DNA of 64,000 bases from Alcaligenes faecalis (GTDB lineage: Bacteria; Pseudomonadota; Gammaproteobacteria; Burkholderiales; Burkholderiaceae_B), in NCBI RefSeq assembly GCF_005311025.1, contig NZ_CP031747.1, positions 806,001 to 870,000 of the forward strand. Direction: 5' to 3'. The notes under the pieces are model-generated. The model was not told where the DNA came from. It did no database searches and was given only the letters and a program-made list of their open reading frames with translations. The first letter of the stretch is position 1. The number at the start of each line of letters is the position of its first letter. Shown in pieces: positions 9,375 through 18,065 of this stretch. Position numbers and translations under genes: made by a program.

Positions 9375-10475
9375 TTAATGCGCCTGCAAATCCTCACCCA
9401 CAGGCTGATCCCATTCCGGGTTGGATTTCAAAAATGGATAATCCGTATAGCCTTTAGGCCCCTGGGTGTAAAACGAATCCCGATCCCAGCCATTCAAGGG
9501 CGCACGCAACTGCAAACGCAAGGGCAAGTCCGGATTGGACAAAAAAGCCTTACCGAACGACACGGCGTCTGCCATGCCTTTGGATAAAGTGGTCTGTGCT
9601 GTCGGCAAATCGAAATGTTCATTAGCGATAATCGCACCACCAAACTGGCATTTGATCATGGGCAACAAGCTGTCCGAAGCCGGGCTTTCACGCAGGAACA
9701 AAAAGGCAATATCACGGCGATCCAGTTCGCAAGCCACGTACGAGAACAAACGGGCCGGATCGGAATCCTTCATGCCATGCAAGCCACCACGTGGGGACAA
9801 ATGCACACCGACTCGGCCAGCGCCCCAAATGGCGACACAGGCGTCCACAATCTCCAACAGGAAACGAGCCCGGTTTTCAATCGAGCCACCGTAAGCATCC
9901 GTGCGGGTATTGGAGCCATCATGCAGGAACTGGTCGATCAGGTAGCCATTGGCACCGTGTATCTCCACCCCATCAAAGCCGGCGCTCAGCGCGTTTTGAG
10001 CGGCAACGGCAAAGTCGTCCACAATATCGGCAATTTCTTCACTGCGCAGGGCACGCGGCACCACAAAAGGACGTTCCGGGCTTAAATGGCTGACCATGCC
10101 CTCACAGGCAATTGCGCTGGGCGCAACCGGCATTTGGCCATTCAGAAACTCCGGATCAGACACACGCCCCACATGCCACAACTGCAAGACAATACGGCCA
10201 CCCTTGGCATGGACGGCTTCGGTAATCGTGCGCCACGCATCTACCTGTGCACTACTCCAGATGCCCGGCGTGTGGGCATAGCCCACACCTTGCGGCGATA
10301 CCGAAGTGGCTTCGGCTACAATCAGCCCCGCGCTGGCCCGCTGGCAATAGTACATACGCATCAAATCATTGGGCATACGGCCCTCCGAGGCGCGTGCGCG
10401 TGTCATGGGCGCCATGATGATGCGGTTCATGAGTTCAATATCACCCAGTTTGATTGGATCAAACAAACTAACCAT
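9375..10475 (-). CDS. Old Yellow Enzyme family alkene reductase (NemA-like)
   Basis: The 366-residue protein is an FMN-dependent Old Yellow Enzyme that reduces activated C=C bonds and nitro compounds with NAD(P)H. Typical features are MNRIIMAPMTRARA near residues 16-29, WHVGR (about 100), and FDGVEIHGANGYLIDQFL with the substrate/FMN-binding residues. The frame extends upstream to 10532, but the ATG at 10475 gives the conserved N-terminus MVSLFDPIKLGDIEL. It stands alone between a terminator and the divergent ktrA gene. Confidence 0.9.
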   Translation of the reverse strand: MVSLFDPIKLGDIELMNRIIMAPMTRARASEGRMPNDLMRMYYCQRASAGLIVAEATSVSPQGVGYAHTPGIWSSAQVDAWRTITEAVHAKGGRIVLQLWHVGRVSDPEFLNGQMPVAPSAIACEGMVSHLSPERPFVVPRALRSEEIADIVDDFAVAAQNALSAGFDGVEIHGANGYLIDQFLHDGSNTRTDAYGGSIENRARFLLEIVDACVAIWGAGRVGVHLSPRGGLHGMKDSDPARLFSYVACELDRRDIAFLFLRESPASDSLLPMIKCQFGGAIIANEHFDLPTAQTTLSKGMADAVSFGKAFLSNPDLPLRLQLRAPLNGWDRDSFYTQGPKGYTDYPFLKSNPEWDQPVGEDLQAH

Positions 10476-10631
10476 TGTTTTACACTGTCCACTATTGATG
10501 TTTCCGCCAGGGCTTGAACGACACGCGCCCAAGGGAATACCCGATAAGGGTTTTTACCAGATATGTCTTTATACCATCAACGCTTAATTTGGCTTGAAAT
10601 TGTTTCAAGCATCAAACGGATCAAATAAGCT

Positions 10632-11285
10632 ATGGCACAGTTCGCCGTCATAGGATTAGGCCGCTTCGGTTCGGCCTGCGCCCTGGAACTCATGAAAATG
10701 GGCCACTCCGTACTGGGAGTGGATACCAATCCGAAATTGGTCAACAAGTATGCGGACCAATTAAACCGTGCCGTCATTGCCGATGTCACTGACCGCCAGG
10801 CTCTGGAAGAGCTGGGGCTGGACAATTATGACGTAGTTCTGGTTGCGATTGGGGCTGATATTGAATCCTGCCTGGTTTGCGTGGTTCACCTGAAAAGTTT
10901 TGGTGTCCCGACAATCTGGGCCAAAGCCATTTCCCATACCCAGCATTTGATTCTGGCCAAGATTGGTGTGAACCGGATTATTCACCCCGAAGAAGAAATG
11001 GGCATACGAGTCGCCCAAATGCTCAGCTACCCCATGGTCAACGATTACATTTCTCTGGGTAACGGCGATTATGTTGTGGAAGTCACCGCCAGCGACAATA
11101 TGAACGGCCAGACCATCAAGGACATATTGCGCGAGCAAATGGCCGACGTGCAGGTCCTGCTGGTCAAACGTCGTGGCCAAACCACCATCCAGCCCGATGC
11201 TGATTTTGCCCTGCATGCCAAGGATTTGCTGATCCTGCTTGGACAGCTGCAAGCACTTCGTACCGCCGCCCCCAAATTGGTCTGA
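10632..11285 (+). CDS. ktrA: KtrA/TrkA-type potassium channel RCK subunit
   Basis: The 217-residue protein is a cytoplasmic RCK regulatory subunit. GLGRFGSACALELMKMGHSV (residues 8-27) is the GxGxxG Rossmann nucleotide-binding loop, followed by the acidic Asp of VDTN. The C-terminal half (about 135-217) is the TrkA_C ligand-binding domain. It lies 3 bases upstream of a TrkH/KtrB gene, so the two form a K+ uptake unit gated by nucleotides. A single RCK domain favours KtrA over the double-domain TrkA. Confidence 0.9.
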   Translation: MAQFAVIGLGRFGSACALELMKMGHSVLGVDTNPKLVNKYADQLNRAVIADVTDRQALEELGLDNYDVVLVAIGADIESCLVCVVHLKSFGVPTIWAKAISHTQHLILAKIGVNRIIHPEEEMGIRVAQMLSYPMVNDYISLGNGDYVVEVTASDNMNGQTIKDILREQMADVQVLLVKRRGQTTIQPDADFALHAKDLLILLGQLQALRTAAPKLV

Positions 11286-11288
11286 TGT

Positions 11289-12656
11289 ATGCGCAACTGG
11301 CTGCCCAATAGTCTGACTCGCCGTCTTGAGGTCAATCCTCATACCCGCACCCTGAGCGCCAGCCCGCCACTGGTGCTGGCGCTGGGTTTTATGGCCCTGA
11401 TTATTCTGGGCGCAATTTTGCTGAGCCTGCCACAAGCGGCTACGCCCCGGCTGGGGATTTTTCAGGCGCTGTTCATGGCCACCTCGGCCGTCACTGTCAC
11501 GGGCCTGGCGGTCATTGATCCGGCAACAGACTTGACGCACTTTGGGCAAATTGTGCTGGCGCTGCTCGTGCAAATTGGCGGTATGGGCTTTGTGACCTTT
11601 GCCGTGATTGCCGCCATCACCATGCACAAACGCATCAGTGTCAGCCAGCAGGCACTGGCACTGGAAGCTTTTAATCAAACCAGCGTGTCCCGCATCCGCA
11701 GTACAGCCTTTCAAGTGTTCAAGATTGCTGCCCTGATTGAGCTGATCGCCGCCGCCATTCTGTTTCTGCGCTGGACCATTGATTTACCGTGGACCACAGC
11801 CCTTTATCGCGCCTTGTTCCATGCGGTCACGGCTTTCAATAATGCGGGCTTTTCGCTATTTCATGACTCCTTGATCCCCATTTCCGGGGATTTCGTGTCA
11901 GTCATGACTTTGTCCGGTCTGATTATTTTGGGCGGGATTGGCTTTACGGTACTGGCCGACGTGGGCCAGAAAAAACGCTGGCAAACACTTTTGCCGTACA
12001 CAAAGCTGATCCTGATCGGAACACTCATCCTGAACCTGATTGGTTTTTTCAGTCTCTGGGCGCTGGAATTCACGAATCCAAACACGTTGGGCATGCTGGG
12101 CCTGGGTGATCAGGCGCTGGCCGCCTGGATGCAGAATGCGGCCACCCGTACTGCGGGCTTTACCACCATGGACATTGCCAGCCTGCGCGACAGCACTCAG
12201 TTGACCCTGATTGTGCTGATGCTGATTGGTGGCGGCTCGCTCAGTACGGCCAGCGGTATCAAAATCGGCACCTTGATTGTCTTGCTGGCGGCGGTACGCT
12301 CCTACATCCGTCAACGCGAAGAGGTGGTCTTGATGGAACGCAGCGTGGCTCCGGAAACCGTACAGAAAGCCCTGGCCCTTTTCCTGATTACCGGCGCACT
12401 GTACTTCATCAGCGTCTTGCTGCTGACCTTGTTTGAGGACATGCCCATTACCAGCCTGCTGTTTGAAGCCGCGTCGGCCTTGAGTACCACCGGCATGAGT
12501 CACGGCATTACCCACAAGCTATCCACGCCTAGCCAGATCCTGATCATGGTGCTGATGTTTGCAGGCCGACTCGGGCCTCTAACCCTGATTTACTCGCTGG
12601 CCACCCGCAAACGCAGCCGTATTCGCTACCCGGAAGGCAACTTCCAAGTGGGCTAG
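11289..12656 (+). CDS. ktrB: KtrB/TrkH potassium uptake membrane subunit
   Basis: The 455-residue protein is a polytopic inner-membrane K+ translocating subunit of the SKT family. Four pore-loop-like segments can be seen, including the first with TSAVTVTGLAV, the second with HAVTAFNNAGFSLF, the third with NAATRTAGFTTMD and the fourth with SALSTTGMSHGIT. It follows ktrA by 3 bases and should form a complex with it, driven by Na+ or H+. No terminator is obvious after the stop. Confidence 0.9.
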   Translation: MRNWLPNSLTRRLEVNPHTRTLSASPPLVLALGFMALIILGAILLSLPQAATPRLGIFQALFMATSAVTVTGLAVIDPATDLTHFGQIVLALLVQIGGMGFVTFAVIAAITMHKRISVSQQALALEAFNQTSVSRIRSTAFQVFKIAALIELIAAAILFLRWTIDLPWTTALYRALFHAVTAFNNAGFSLFHDSLIPISGDFVSVMTLSGLIILGGIGFTVLADVGQKKRWQTLLPYTKLILIGTLILNLIGFFSLWALEFTNPNTLGMLGLGDQALAAWMQNAATRTAGFTTMDIASLRDSTQLTLIVLMLIGGGSLSTASGIKIGTLIVLLAAVRSYIRQREEVVLMERSVAPETVQKALALFLITGALYFISVLLLTLFEDMPITSLLFEAASALSTTGMSHGITHKLSTPSQILIMVLMFAGRLGPLTLIYSLATRKRSRIRYPEGNFQVG

Positions 12657-12773
12657 ACCTGTCGCTAAACCACAGATATACAAGAAGTTTTAAGAAAGAC
12701 GACTATTGTCACCGAATTTTGGTATGGTTAATGGATGTAAACATCGAACAACTACTGATCAGGATGCAGGCTT

Positions 12774-12989
12774 ATGGATCACAGGAAGATGGCTACTTTA
12801 ACCAAGCGCGCTGGCACTGGGCTTAGCGCGCTTTGCCGGGAACTGACCAGCCGTGGGATTAGCTACCACCCGCTGGTCGAAATGTATCAAAGTCAAATGG
12901 CCGTTATTGGTTTGCTCAGTGACGAAGTTGTCGCCCTGCGCAAAGAGCTGGACGATCTAAAAAAAGTAGTTAAGAAAAACGGCTCATGA
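12774..12989 (+). CDS. Small coiled-coil protein of unknown function
   Basis: The 71-residue product has a basic N-terminus and a C-terminal heptad-like stretch (about residues 46-68, VVALRKELDDLKKVVKK) suggesting a short coiled coil. A second in-frame ATG lies at 12789. Its stop codon falls inside the stem of a terminator, so the transcript ends with the gene. I do not recognise the family. Confidence 0.55.
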   Translation: MDHRKMATLTKRAGTGLSALCRELTSRGISYHPLVEMYQSQMAVIGLLSDEVVALRKELDDLKKVVKKNGS

Positions 12990-13003
12990 GCCGTTTATTT
13001 TTT
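12977..13003 (+). terminator. Rho-independent terminator after the small coiled-coil gene
   Basis: AAACGGCTCATGAGCCGTTT is a perfect self-complementary 20-base stem followed by ATTTTTT. The stop codon of the preceding gene lies within the stem. Confidence 0.88.
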
Positions 13004-13064
13004 GCCTGCGATTAAGGCCCCCATTCCCCTGCCTACACCTCTTGAAGCGGCCCTGTTCACATCC

Positions 13065-13676
13065 ATGACTGTCACCCTGCCCCGTTTTTGGCTGTGCGCC
13101 GCTTTAGCCTTGTGTTCTGCCACTGCCTACAGTCAAAACGATCGGGTTCTATCTACACAAAAGCAGCCAGGCTCCCTTCCCGGCATTGCGCCTATCCCGC
13201 CTGCGGCCCCCGTTCTGAACTACGGAACGACCTTGTTCACGCCCGACTATCAGGGTGTGCGCCTGCATACTTACCTGGATGAATGGCAGCGTCAGACTCA
13301 GCTGGACTCCGGGGAACTGGCAACTCCGGCGCGTCAGGACAATCTGTTTATCGTCTTGCACTACCGCTACACCAACACCAGCCCTCGTCCACTGAATCCG
13401 CAGATCCATCGGCCACGCCTGTTTCTGGTTGACCCTTCAGGCCAGAAAGTAGCGCCCAATCAGCGAGCGACACAGGACTATCGCTACGCTCATGATCTGG
13501 ACACGGTTGGCCCTGACAAAATCAACCCCTTGGTGAGCGTTTCGGATGTCGCAGTCTTTGAGATCAGCCCATCCTTGTTTGATGCCACTCGCTGGCACTT
13601 TATGATCCAGGAAGGCCAGGCTATCCGCATTCCTTTGACGGTTGTCCCTGAAAAACCGTCTAAAAACGCTGAATAA
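13065..13676 (+). CDS. Exported protein with DUF4352-like beta-sandwich pattern
   Basis: The 203-residue protein starts with a signal peptide (LPRFWLCAALALCSATAYSQ). The mature region contains FIVLHYRYTNTSPRPLN and VDPSGQKVAPN, a pattern typical of DUF4352-like immunoglobulin-like domains found in envelope proteins. The frame opens at 13002, but the ATG at 13065 puts the signal peptide at the N-terminus. Family assignment is tentative and the function unknown. Confidence 0.6.
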   Translation: MTVTLPRFWLCAALALCSATAYSQNDRVLSTQKQPGSLPGIAPIPPAAPVLNYGTTLFTPDYQGVRLHTYLDEWQRQTQLDSGELATPARQDNLFIVLHYRYTNTSPRPLNPQIHRPRLFLVDPSGQKVAPNQRATQDYRYAHDLDTVGPDKINPLVSVSDVAVFEISPSLFDATRWHFMIQEGQAIRIPLTVVPEKPSKNAE

Positions 13677-13830
13677 ACATAATAGACGCCCCCTCCATAC
13701 CAATAAATCATTAAACTCTGCGCTCAGACAGACCCGTCTTATAAACAGGCATGGAATAATACGGGGCCATATAAGCGAAATTAATCGACAAAGCTCTCAG
13801 CTCACATGCGGTGAGAGCAAGGAAACAAGA

Positions 13831-14772
13831 TTGCGTCATACCCCCTTTCGGATCAGCGCCACCCTCATCGTTGCCAGCGTCCTGCTCCTGCTGGTGCTGA
13901 GATCACTACCCACGCGCCCCGAACCCGGTCCTGAACTGATCCAGGTAGAAGGCGGCTCTTTTATGGCCGGCAATTTTCAGGTTCCCATGCGTAACTCCGA
14001 CGGTGAGTTGTCCGTGCAATGGGTGGCACAGCCGGATCAGGGGGCTCTGGAGCCCTACCCGGTAGAGGTCAACGCCTTTTCCATCATGAAAAAAGAGGCA
14101 ACTAACGCCTTGTACGATCGCTTCTTGAAGCAAACCAAGCGCCCTGCGCGCTGGCAGCCGGTAAAAGGCGATGGCGAACAGGTCGCCAATATGCCCTACG
14201 ACGAAGCCGAAGCCTTTTGTGCCTGGTTAGGAAAAAACAACGGCCTGGACATGCGCCTGCCTACAGAGGCTGAATGGGAATACGCGGCCCGCAGCCGTGG
14301 CCAGCCCTTTCCCTGGGCAACCGACAACGGCCAGTGGCAGGCAGGCCGCAACTTGCCTGAGCAAGGCAATGAAGCAGACAAAAACAAGACGGGCGCCTTC
14401 CCACCCAATCCGCTGGGCATTCAGGATATGGCCAATGGCCTGCATGAATGGGTGATCTCAGACCCGACCCGGGATCCAGCCCACGTACGGATTTTCAAAG
14501 GCGACAGCAATGAGGGAGCCAGCTCACGCCACACCATCCCCACACGCGGCATTGTCTTTCCCTTGTCGGAAGCGGCTATTGACGCCAAGCCCGAACTGGC
14601 TCGTCTGAAAGGCCGCCCAATAGGCACTGTGTATTTCCAGCACTCCACCGCGCGTTGTGTGGCCCCCTTGAAAACCAACGGCACGCCACCCGTATCGGCC
14701 ACGCAAAACACCATCCTGCCACCGATTTTTGATGATGTGACGGACAAGCGCAAACCAAGCGACGAACCTTAA
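13831..14772 (+). CDS. Membrane-anchored formylglycine-generating-enzyme-like (SUMF1) protein
   Basis: The product has an N-terminal transmembrane anchor (about residues 8-24) and an FGE-sulfatase domain from about residue 39 (IQVEGGSFMAGNF) through MRLPTEAEWEYAARSRGQPFPWA to the end. The open frame extends to 13642, overlapping the upstream gene. A TTG at 13831 preceded by AAGGAAA 7 bases away is in frame and directly starts the anchor, so I take it as the start (313 residues). Many bacterial members are not true formylglycine generators; the copper-binding cysteine pair of aerobic FGE is not obvious here, so catalytic activity is doubtful. It converges with the XRE-cupin gene, overlapping by 4 bases. 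Confidence 0.7.
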   Translation: MRHTPFRISATLIVASVLLLLVLRSLPTRPEPGPELIQVEGGSFMAGNFQVPMRNSDGELSVQWVAQPDQGALEPYPVEVNAFSIMKKEATNALYDRFLKQTKRPARWQPVKGDGEQVANMPYDEAEAFCAWLGKNNGLDMRLPTEAEWEYAARSRGQPFPWATDNGQWQAGRNLPEQGNEADKNKTGAFPPNPLGIQDMANGLHEWVISDPTRDPAHVRIFKGDSNEGASSRHTIPTRGIVFPLSEAAIDAKPELARLKGRPIGTVYFQHSTARCVAPLKTNGTPPVSATQNTILPPIFDDVTDKRKPSDEP

Positions 14773-15383
14773 ACAATCCCCGGCGGCAATCCACTGGTAC
14801 AGACGGCCACAACCTTGGCGTCGTCTTCGCTGGTGGATAAATAGATATGTCCGATACCACTGTCAAAATACGCTGACTCGTGGGCTTCCAGAAACAGGGT
14901 TTCGCCAGTTTCAAACTGAATGGCAATAGAGCCGGACAGCACGATCACAAACTCCTGCCCAGCGTGACGGATATAGTCGTCAAACTCGCTGGCATCGCGT
15001 GAATCAATCACGGCCAGAATCGGATTCATGTGCTTGCCGCTGAGCTCGCCAAACAACAGGCCGTATTCATAGTTGCGGGTGGCATAGCCAGGGGTGGCCG
15101 TAGATTTATGGCTGGAAATGCCCACTTCGGTGGTGGGCAATGGCTGCGCAGTTTCCTGATCGGGAACGGCAAACAAAGAACCGACTTCAATATTCAGGGC
15201 ACGGGCCAGGACCACAAACTTTTCATAGCTTAAAGTGACCTGCCCCAACTCTGCTTTGGAAATGGTAGATAGCGCCAAGCCAGTTTTTTCAGACAACTGC
15301 TTGAGTGTCTGTTTTTGATTATGTCGGGCTTGGCGCAGGCGGGTTCCTACCTGTTCCTTGCTGAGCAGTTCATTACGTAGCAT
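14769..15383 (-). CDS. XRE-cupin transcriptional regulator
   Basis: The 204-residue protein has an N-terminal helix-turn-helix (about residues 12-66, LKQLSEKTGLALSTISKAELGQ) and a C-terminal cupin (about 125-195, AGQEFVIVLSGSIAIQFETGE). This PuuR-like layout is common in regulators of amine and amino-acid catabolism, where the cupin senses a small metabolite. The ATG at 15383 is preferred over one 36 bases upstream; it overlaps the stop of the transporter gene. It is the last gene of an apparent oxidase-transporter-regulator operon, which it probably controls. Confidence 0.8.
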   Translation of the reverse strand: MLRNELLSKEQVGTRLRQARHNQKQTLKQLSEKTGLALSTISKAELGQVTLSYEKFVVLARALNIEVGSLFAVPDQETAQPLPTTEVGISSHKSTATPGYATRNYEYGLLFGELSGKHMNPILAVIDSRDASEFDDYIRHAGQEFVIVLSGSIAIQFETGETLFLEAHESAYFDSGIGHIYLSTSEDDAKVVAVCTSGLPPGIV

Positions 15384-16446
15384 TCCTGGATTGTAAGCGG
15401 CGCAAACGGAACCAGGCAATCAGAATCCAGGCCATCAAAACAAAGCCCAGGTAACCGAAAAACGGATATACCGTACCCACCAGATTGATGAAACCAATCT
15501 TGGCGCCCACCAGTCCCAGCACCCCGGCGATAGCTGTACCGATATTGAATTTACGGGTATTGGGCGTAAAAATCCGGGCCGAGAAGGAATACAGCACACC
15601 CACCGAGGTCGTCAGAATCATGGCGAAAATCACCACGGACATAATGGTTCCCAGCAGTTTGGACTGTTCAGTAGCCAGCATCAGCATGGGCAAGGCCGCC
15701 GAGCCAATCGTATCGATACGGCCAAACACACCGGCGCTGATCAGCACAATCAAAAAGCCCAGCAACAAGCCACCTACCAGTCCACCGAGCAAGGCATTGC
15801 GCCGAGAAGTCGCTTGCGCACCGGCAATCATCAGGAACGGCGCCCCCACCACCATGTTGTAGGACACGTACAGCAAAGAGCCAACCAGCCAATGCCCCGC
15901 ACCTTGTGGTTTAGTCTGCGCAATCACATCCAGTTCTTCTAATGGCAAATCCCGCGTATTCCAGCTGTAAATACACAGGAAAATCATCATCAGAACCAGG
16001 ATGGGCGTGACGCTGCCAATAAAGGCCATCACCCGATCCACGCGCAAGAACACAATCAGCACGGTAATCAGCATGACGGCGATACTGCCGTATTGCGCCG
16101 GCACGCCCCATTGCTGCTCCATCAGCGAGCCGCCACCAGCAAACATCACCACGGCAATCGCATACATGAAGAAGGTAATCATGATGTCGACCACCACACC
16201 CAGACGCGGCCCACAAATCAGATACAAGCCCTCTTTGAAGGAATGCGATACCGAAACCTGGCTAAGCTCCCCCACCGCCATGCCCAGTATCGTGAAGCAC
16301 AGACCACTGACCACCCCTCCCAGCAGCCCCCAATACCCAAAGCTGCTGAAAAACTGCAATATCTCTTGTCCTGATGCAAAGCCGGCCCCCACCACCACAC
16401 CGACAAAGGCCATCGCAATGCCCAGGATATTTTTTATATTCGACAT
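15373..16446 (-). CDS. YkvI-family membrane transporter-like protein
   Basis: The 357-residue protein has about ten transmembrane segments and resembles the YkvI family, relatives of the neurotransmitter:sodium symporter/APC fold. VGVVVGAGFASGQEILQFF (about residues 17-35) contains the unwound first helix typical of the fold. It lies between an FAD-dependent amino-acid oxidase-like gene and an XRE-cupin regulator, so import of the oxidase substrate, probably an amino acid or amine, is a reasonable inference. Transport has not been shown for most of this family. Confidence 0.72.
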   Translation of the reverse strand: MSNIKNILGIAMAFVGVVVGAGFASGQEILQFFSSFGYWGLLGGVVSGLCFTILGMAVGELSQVSVSHSFKEGLYLICGPRLGVVVDIMITFFMYAIAVVMFAGGGSLMEQQWGVPAQYGSIAVMLITVLIVFLRVDRVMAFIGSVTPILVLMMIFLCIYSWNTRDLPLEELDVIAQTKPQGAGHWLVGSLLYVSYNMVVGAPFLMIAGAQATSRRNALLGGLVGGLLLGFLIVLISAGVFGRIDTIGSAALPMLMLATEQSKLLGTIMSVVIFAMILTTSVGVLYSFSARIFTPNTRKFNIGTAIAGVLGLVGAKIGFINLVGTVYPFFGYLGFVLMAWILIAWFRLRRLQSRNAT

Positions 16447-16481
16447 GCTTTCTCCTCCGGGAGATCAAAGTGCTGCTGTTT

Positions 16482-17612
16482 TTATGTTCTGAAACGAGCG
16501 GGTGATACCACAGCCGGATCAATATTCAGGGCCTTCAAAGAATCGGGCAGATCCTGCTTTTGCAACAAACTGGCCGCCAGCAAGGACGCGCCTGCGGCGG
16601 TTTGAATCCCATAGCCACCTTGACCGGCCAGCCAGAAAAAGCCGGGGCAGTTTGCATCCTGACCAATCACCAGCTCACCATCAGGAGCAAAACTGCGCAG
16701 CCCCGCCCAAGTGTGGCTGGGACGACGGATACGGAGCTGAGTGCGCTCTTCAATACGGTAAATGCCGGTGGCCACATCCAGCTCTTCAGCCACGACATCA
16801 TGGGCATCCACGTCGTCGGCATTGGCCGGTGAACCCAGCAACATGCCGGCATCGGGCTTGAAGTAAAACTCTTCGCCAATATCAATGACGGCGGGCCAGT
16901 CACGATGATCCACACCTTCGGGCGGCGAAAACAGGAAAGCGGAACGGCGTTTGGGTTGAATGCCCAAAGCCTGCACGCCACAGCGTTCTGCCAAGGTATC
17001 AGCCCAGGCACCCGCCGCATTGACCAGCACACGAGTGCGCAAACTTGCAGGCTCGGCGTTGAGCTGAACTTCCCAACATTCGCCATCCCACTTGGCCGAC
17101 ACCACTTCCGTATCCAGACGCAGTTTCACACCCTTGGCTTGTGCACCTTTCAGAAACCCTTGGTGCAAGGCATGCACATCCATGTCCTGACCCTGACCGT
17201 CATACAAGGCACCGGCCAACTGCGCAGGGTCCAGACAGGGCACCATGGCCAAGGCTTCTTCGGCACTCAAGCGGCTCACATCCAGACCTTGTTCATGCCA
17301 ATCCTGATACTGGCTGTCCAGCAAATCCTGCTGATCGGCGGTCCCCACATACAGCACACCGCGCGGCAGCAAAATTGGCTGATCGCTAAAGCCCGCAGGT
17401 GGATGGCTGAAAAAATCATTGCCCGCAACAGTCAAGGCACGAATCGTTTCCGTACCATAGGTTTCAACAAACATCGCAGCCGAGCGTCCCGTGGAGTGAT
17501 ACGCAGCATGGGACTCTCTTTCCAGAACCAGCACTTGGGCACTTTCGGGCAAACGGTAGGCCAAAGACACGCCTGCCATCCCGGCTCCAACAATTACGTA
17601 GTCGTACACCAT
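16482..17612 (-). CDS. FAD-dependent amino-acid oxidase/dehydrogenase (DAO family)
   Basis: The 376-residue enzyme begins with the dinucleotide-binding loop VIVGAGMAGVSLAYRL (residues 6-21) and ends with the second FAD contact GQGGYGIQTAAGASLLAASLL. This is the DAO family (glycine oxidase, sarcosine oxidase, D-amino-acid dehydrogenase), which oxidises amino acids or secondary amines to imines. It heads an operon with a YkvI transporter and an XRE-cupin regulator. A dsdA remnant just upstream hints at a D-amino-acid theme, but the substrate is not identifiable here. Confidence 0.83.
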   Translation of the reverse strand: MVYDYVIVGAGMAGVSLAYRLPESAQVLVLERESHAAYHSTGRSAAMFVETYGTETIRALTVAGNDFFSHPPAGFSDQPILLPRGVLYVGTADQQDLLDSQYQDWHEQGLDVSRLSAEEALAMVPCLDPAQLAGALYDGQGQDMDVHALHQGFLKGAQAKGVKLRLDTEVVSAKWDGECWEVQLNAEPASLRTRVLVNAAGAWADTLAERCGVQALGIQPKRRSAFLFSPPEGVDHRDWPAVIDIGEEFYFKPDAGMLLGSPANADDVDAHDVVAEELDVATGIYRIEERTQLRIRRPSHTWAGLRSFAPDGELVIGQDANCPGFFWLAGQGGYGIQTAAGASLLAASLLQKQDLPDSLKALNIDPAVVSPARFRT

Positions 17613-17687
17613 AAAATTCTCATATCCGATAATTGAGGGCTAATAGTAGGTCTTTCCAAGAAAAACATCCAAGAGGGTTTTTACTAG

Positions 17688-17996
17688 GCGGACACTTCGG
17701 GCTTCGTGGGCAAAGCCATGCAACGTCTGATCGACGGCTATTACACCGTCACGGACGAAGAGTTATACCGTTTGATGGTCATGGCCTACGAACAGGACAA
17801 GGTCAAACTGGAACCCTCCGCCCTGGCTGGCGTGCCCGGCATGGCGCGGGTATTGAACTCGCCTGAATATCTGCAGCGTATGGGTTTTACGCATGTTCAG
17901 CTGGAGAACGCTACCCACCTGGTTTGGGGAACGGGCGGCAGCATGGTGCCGGAGACGGAGTTTCAAACCTATCTGGATAAGGGGCGCAGCCTGTAA
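17688..17996 (+). pseudogene. dsdA: dsdA remnant (C-terminal quarter of D-serine dehydratase)
   Basis: About 100 codons encode the C-terminus of D-serine ammonia-lyase: [32 protein letters not shown] and [16 protein letters not shown] all match the family end. The frame is closed by TAG at 17685-17687, and full-length DsdA has about 440 residues. The N-terminal three quarters, including the PLP lysine, are missing from the upstream sequence. It could be translated weakly from GTG at 17706, but an active enzyme is impossible. It is best read as a deletion remnant. Confidence 0.8.
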
Positions 17997-18065
17997 GCGG
18001 AAACAGACAGAACAGGCTCTTAGGCAAGGCTGCGCCTGTTCAATCTTCTGACGTAGGGCCGGACA

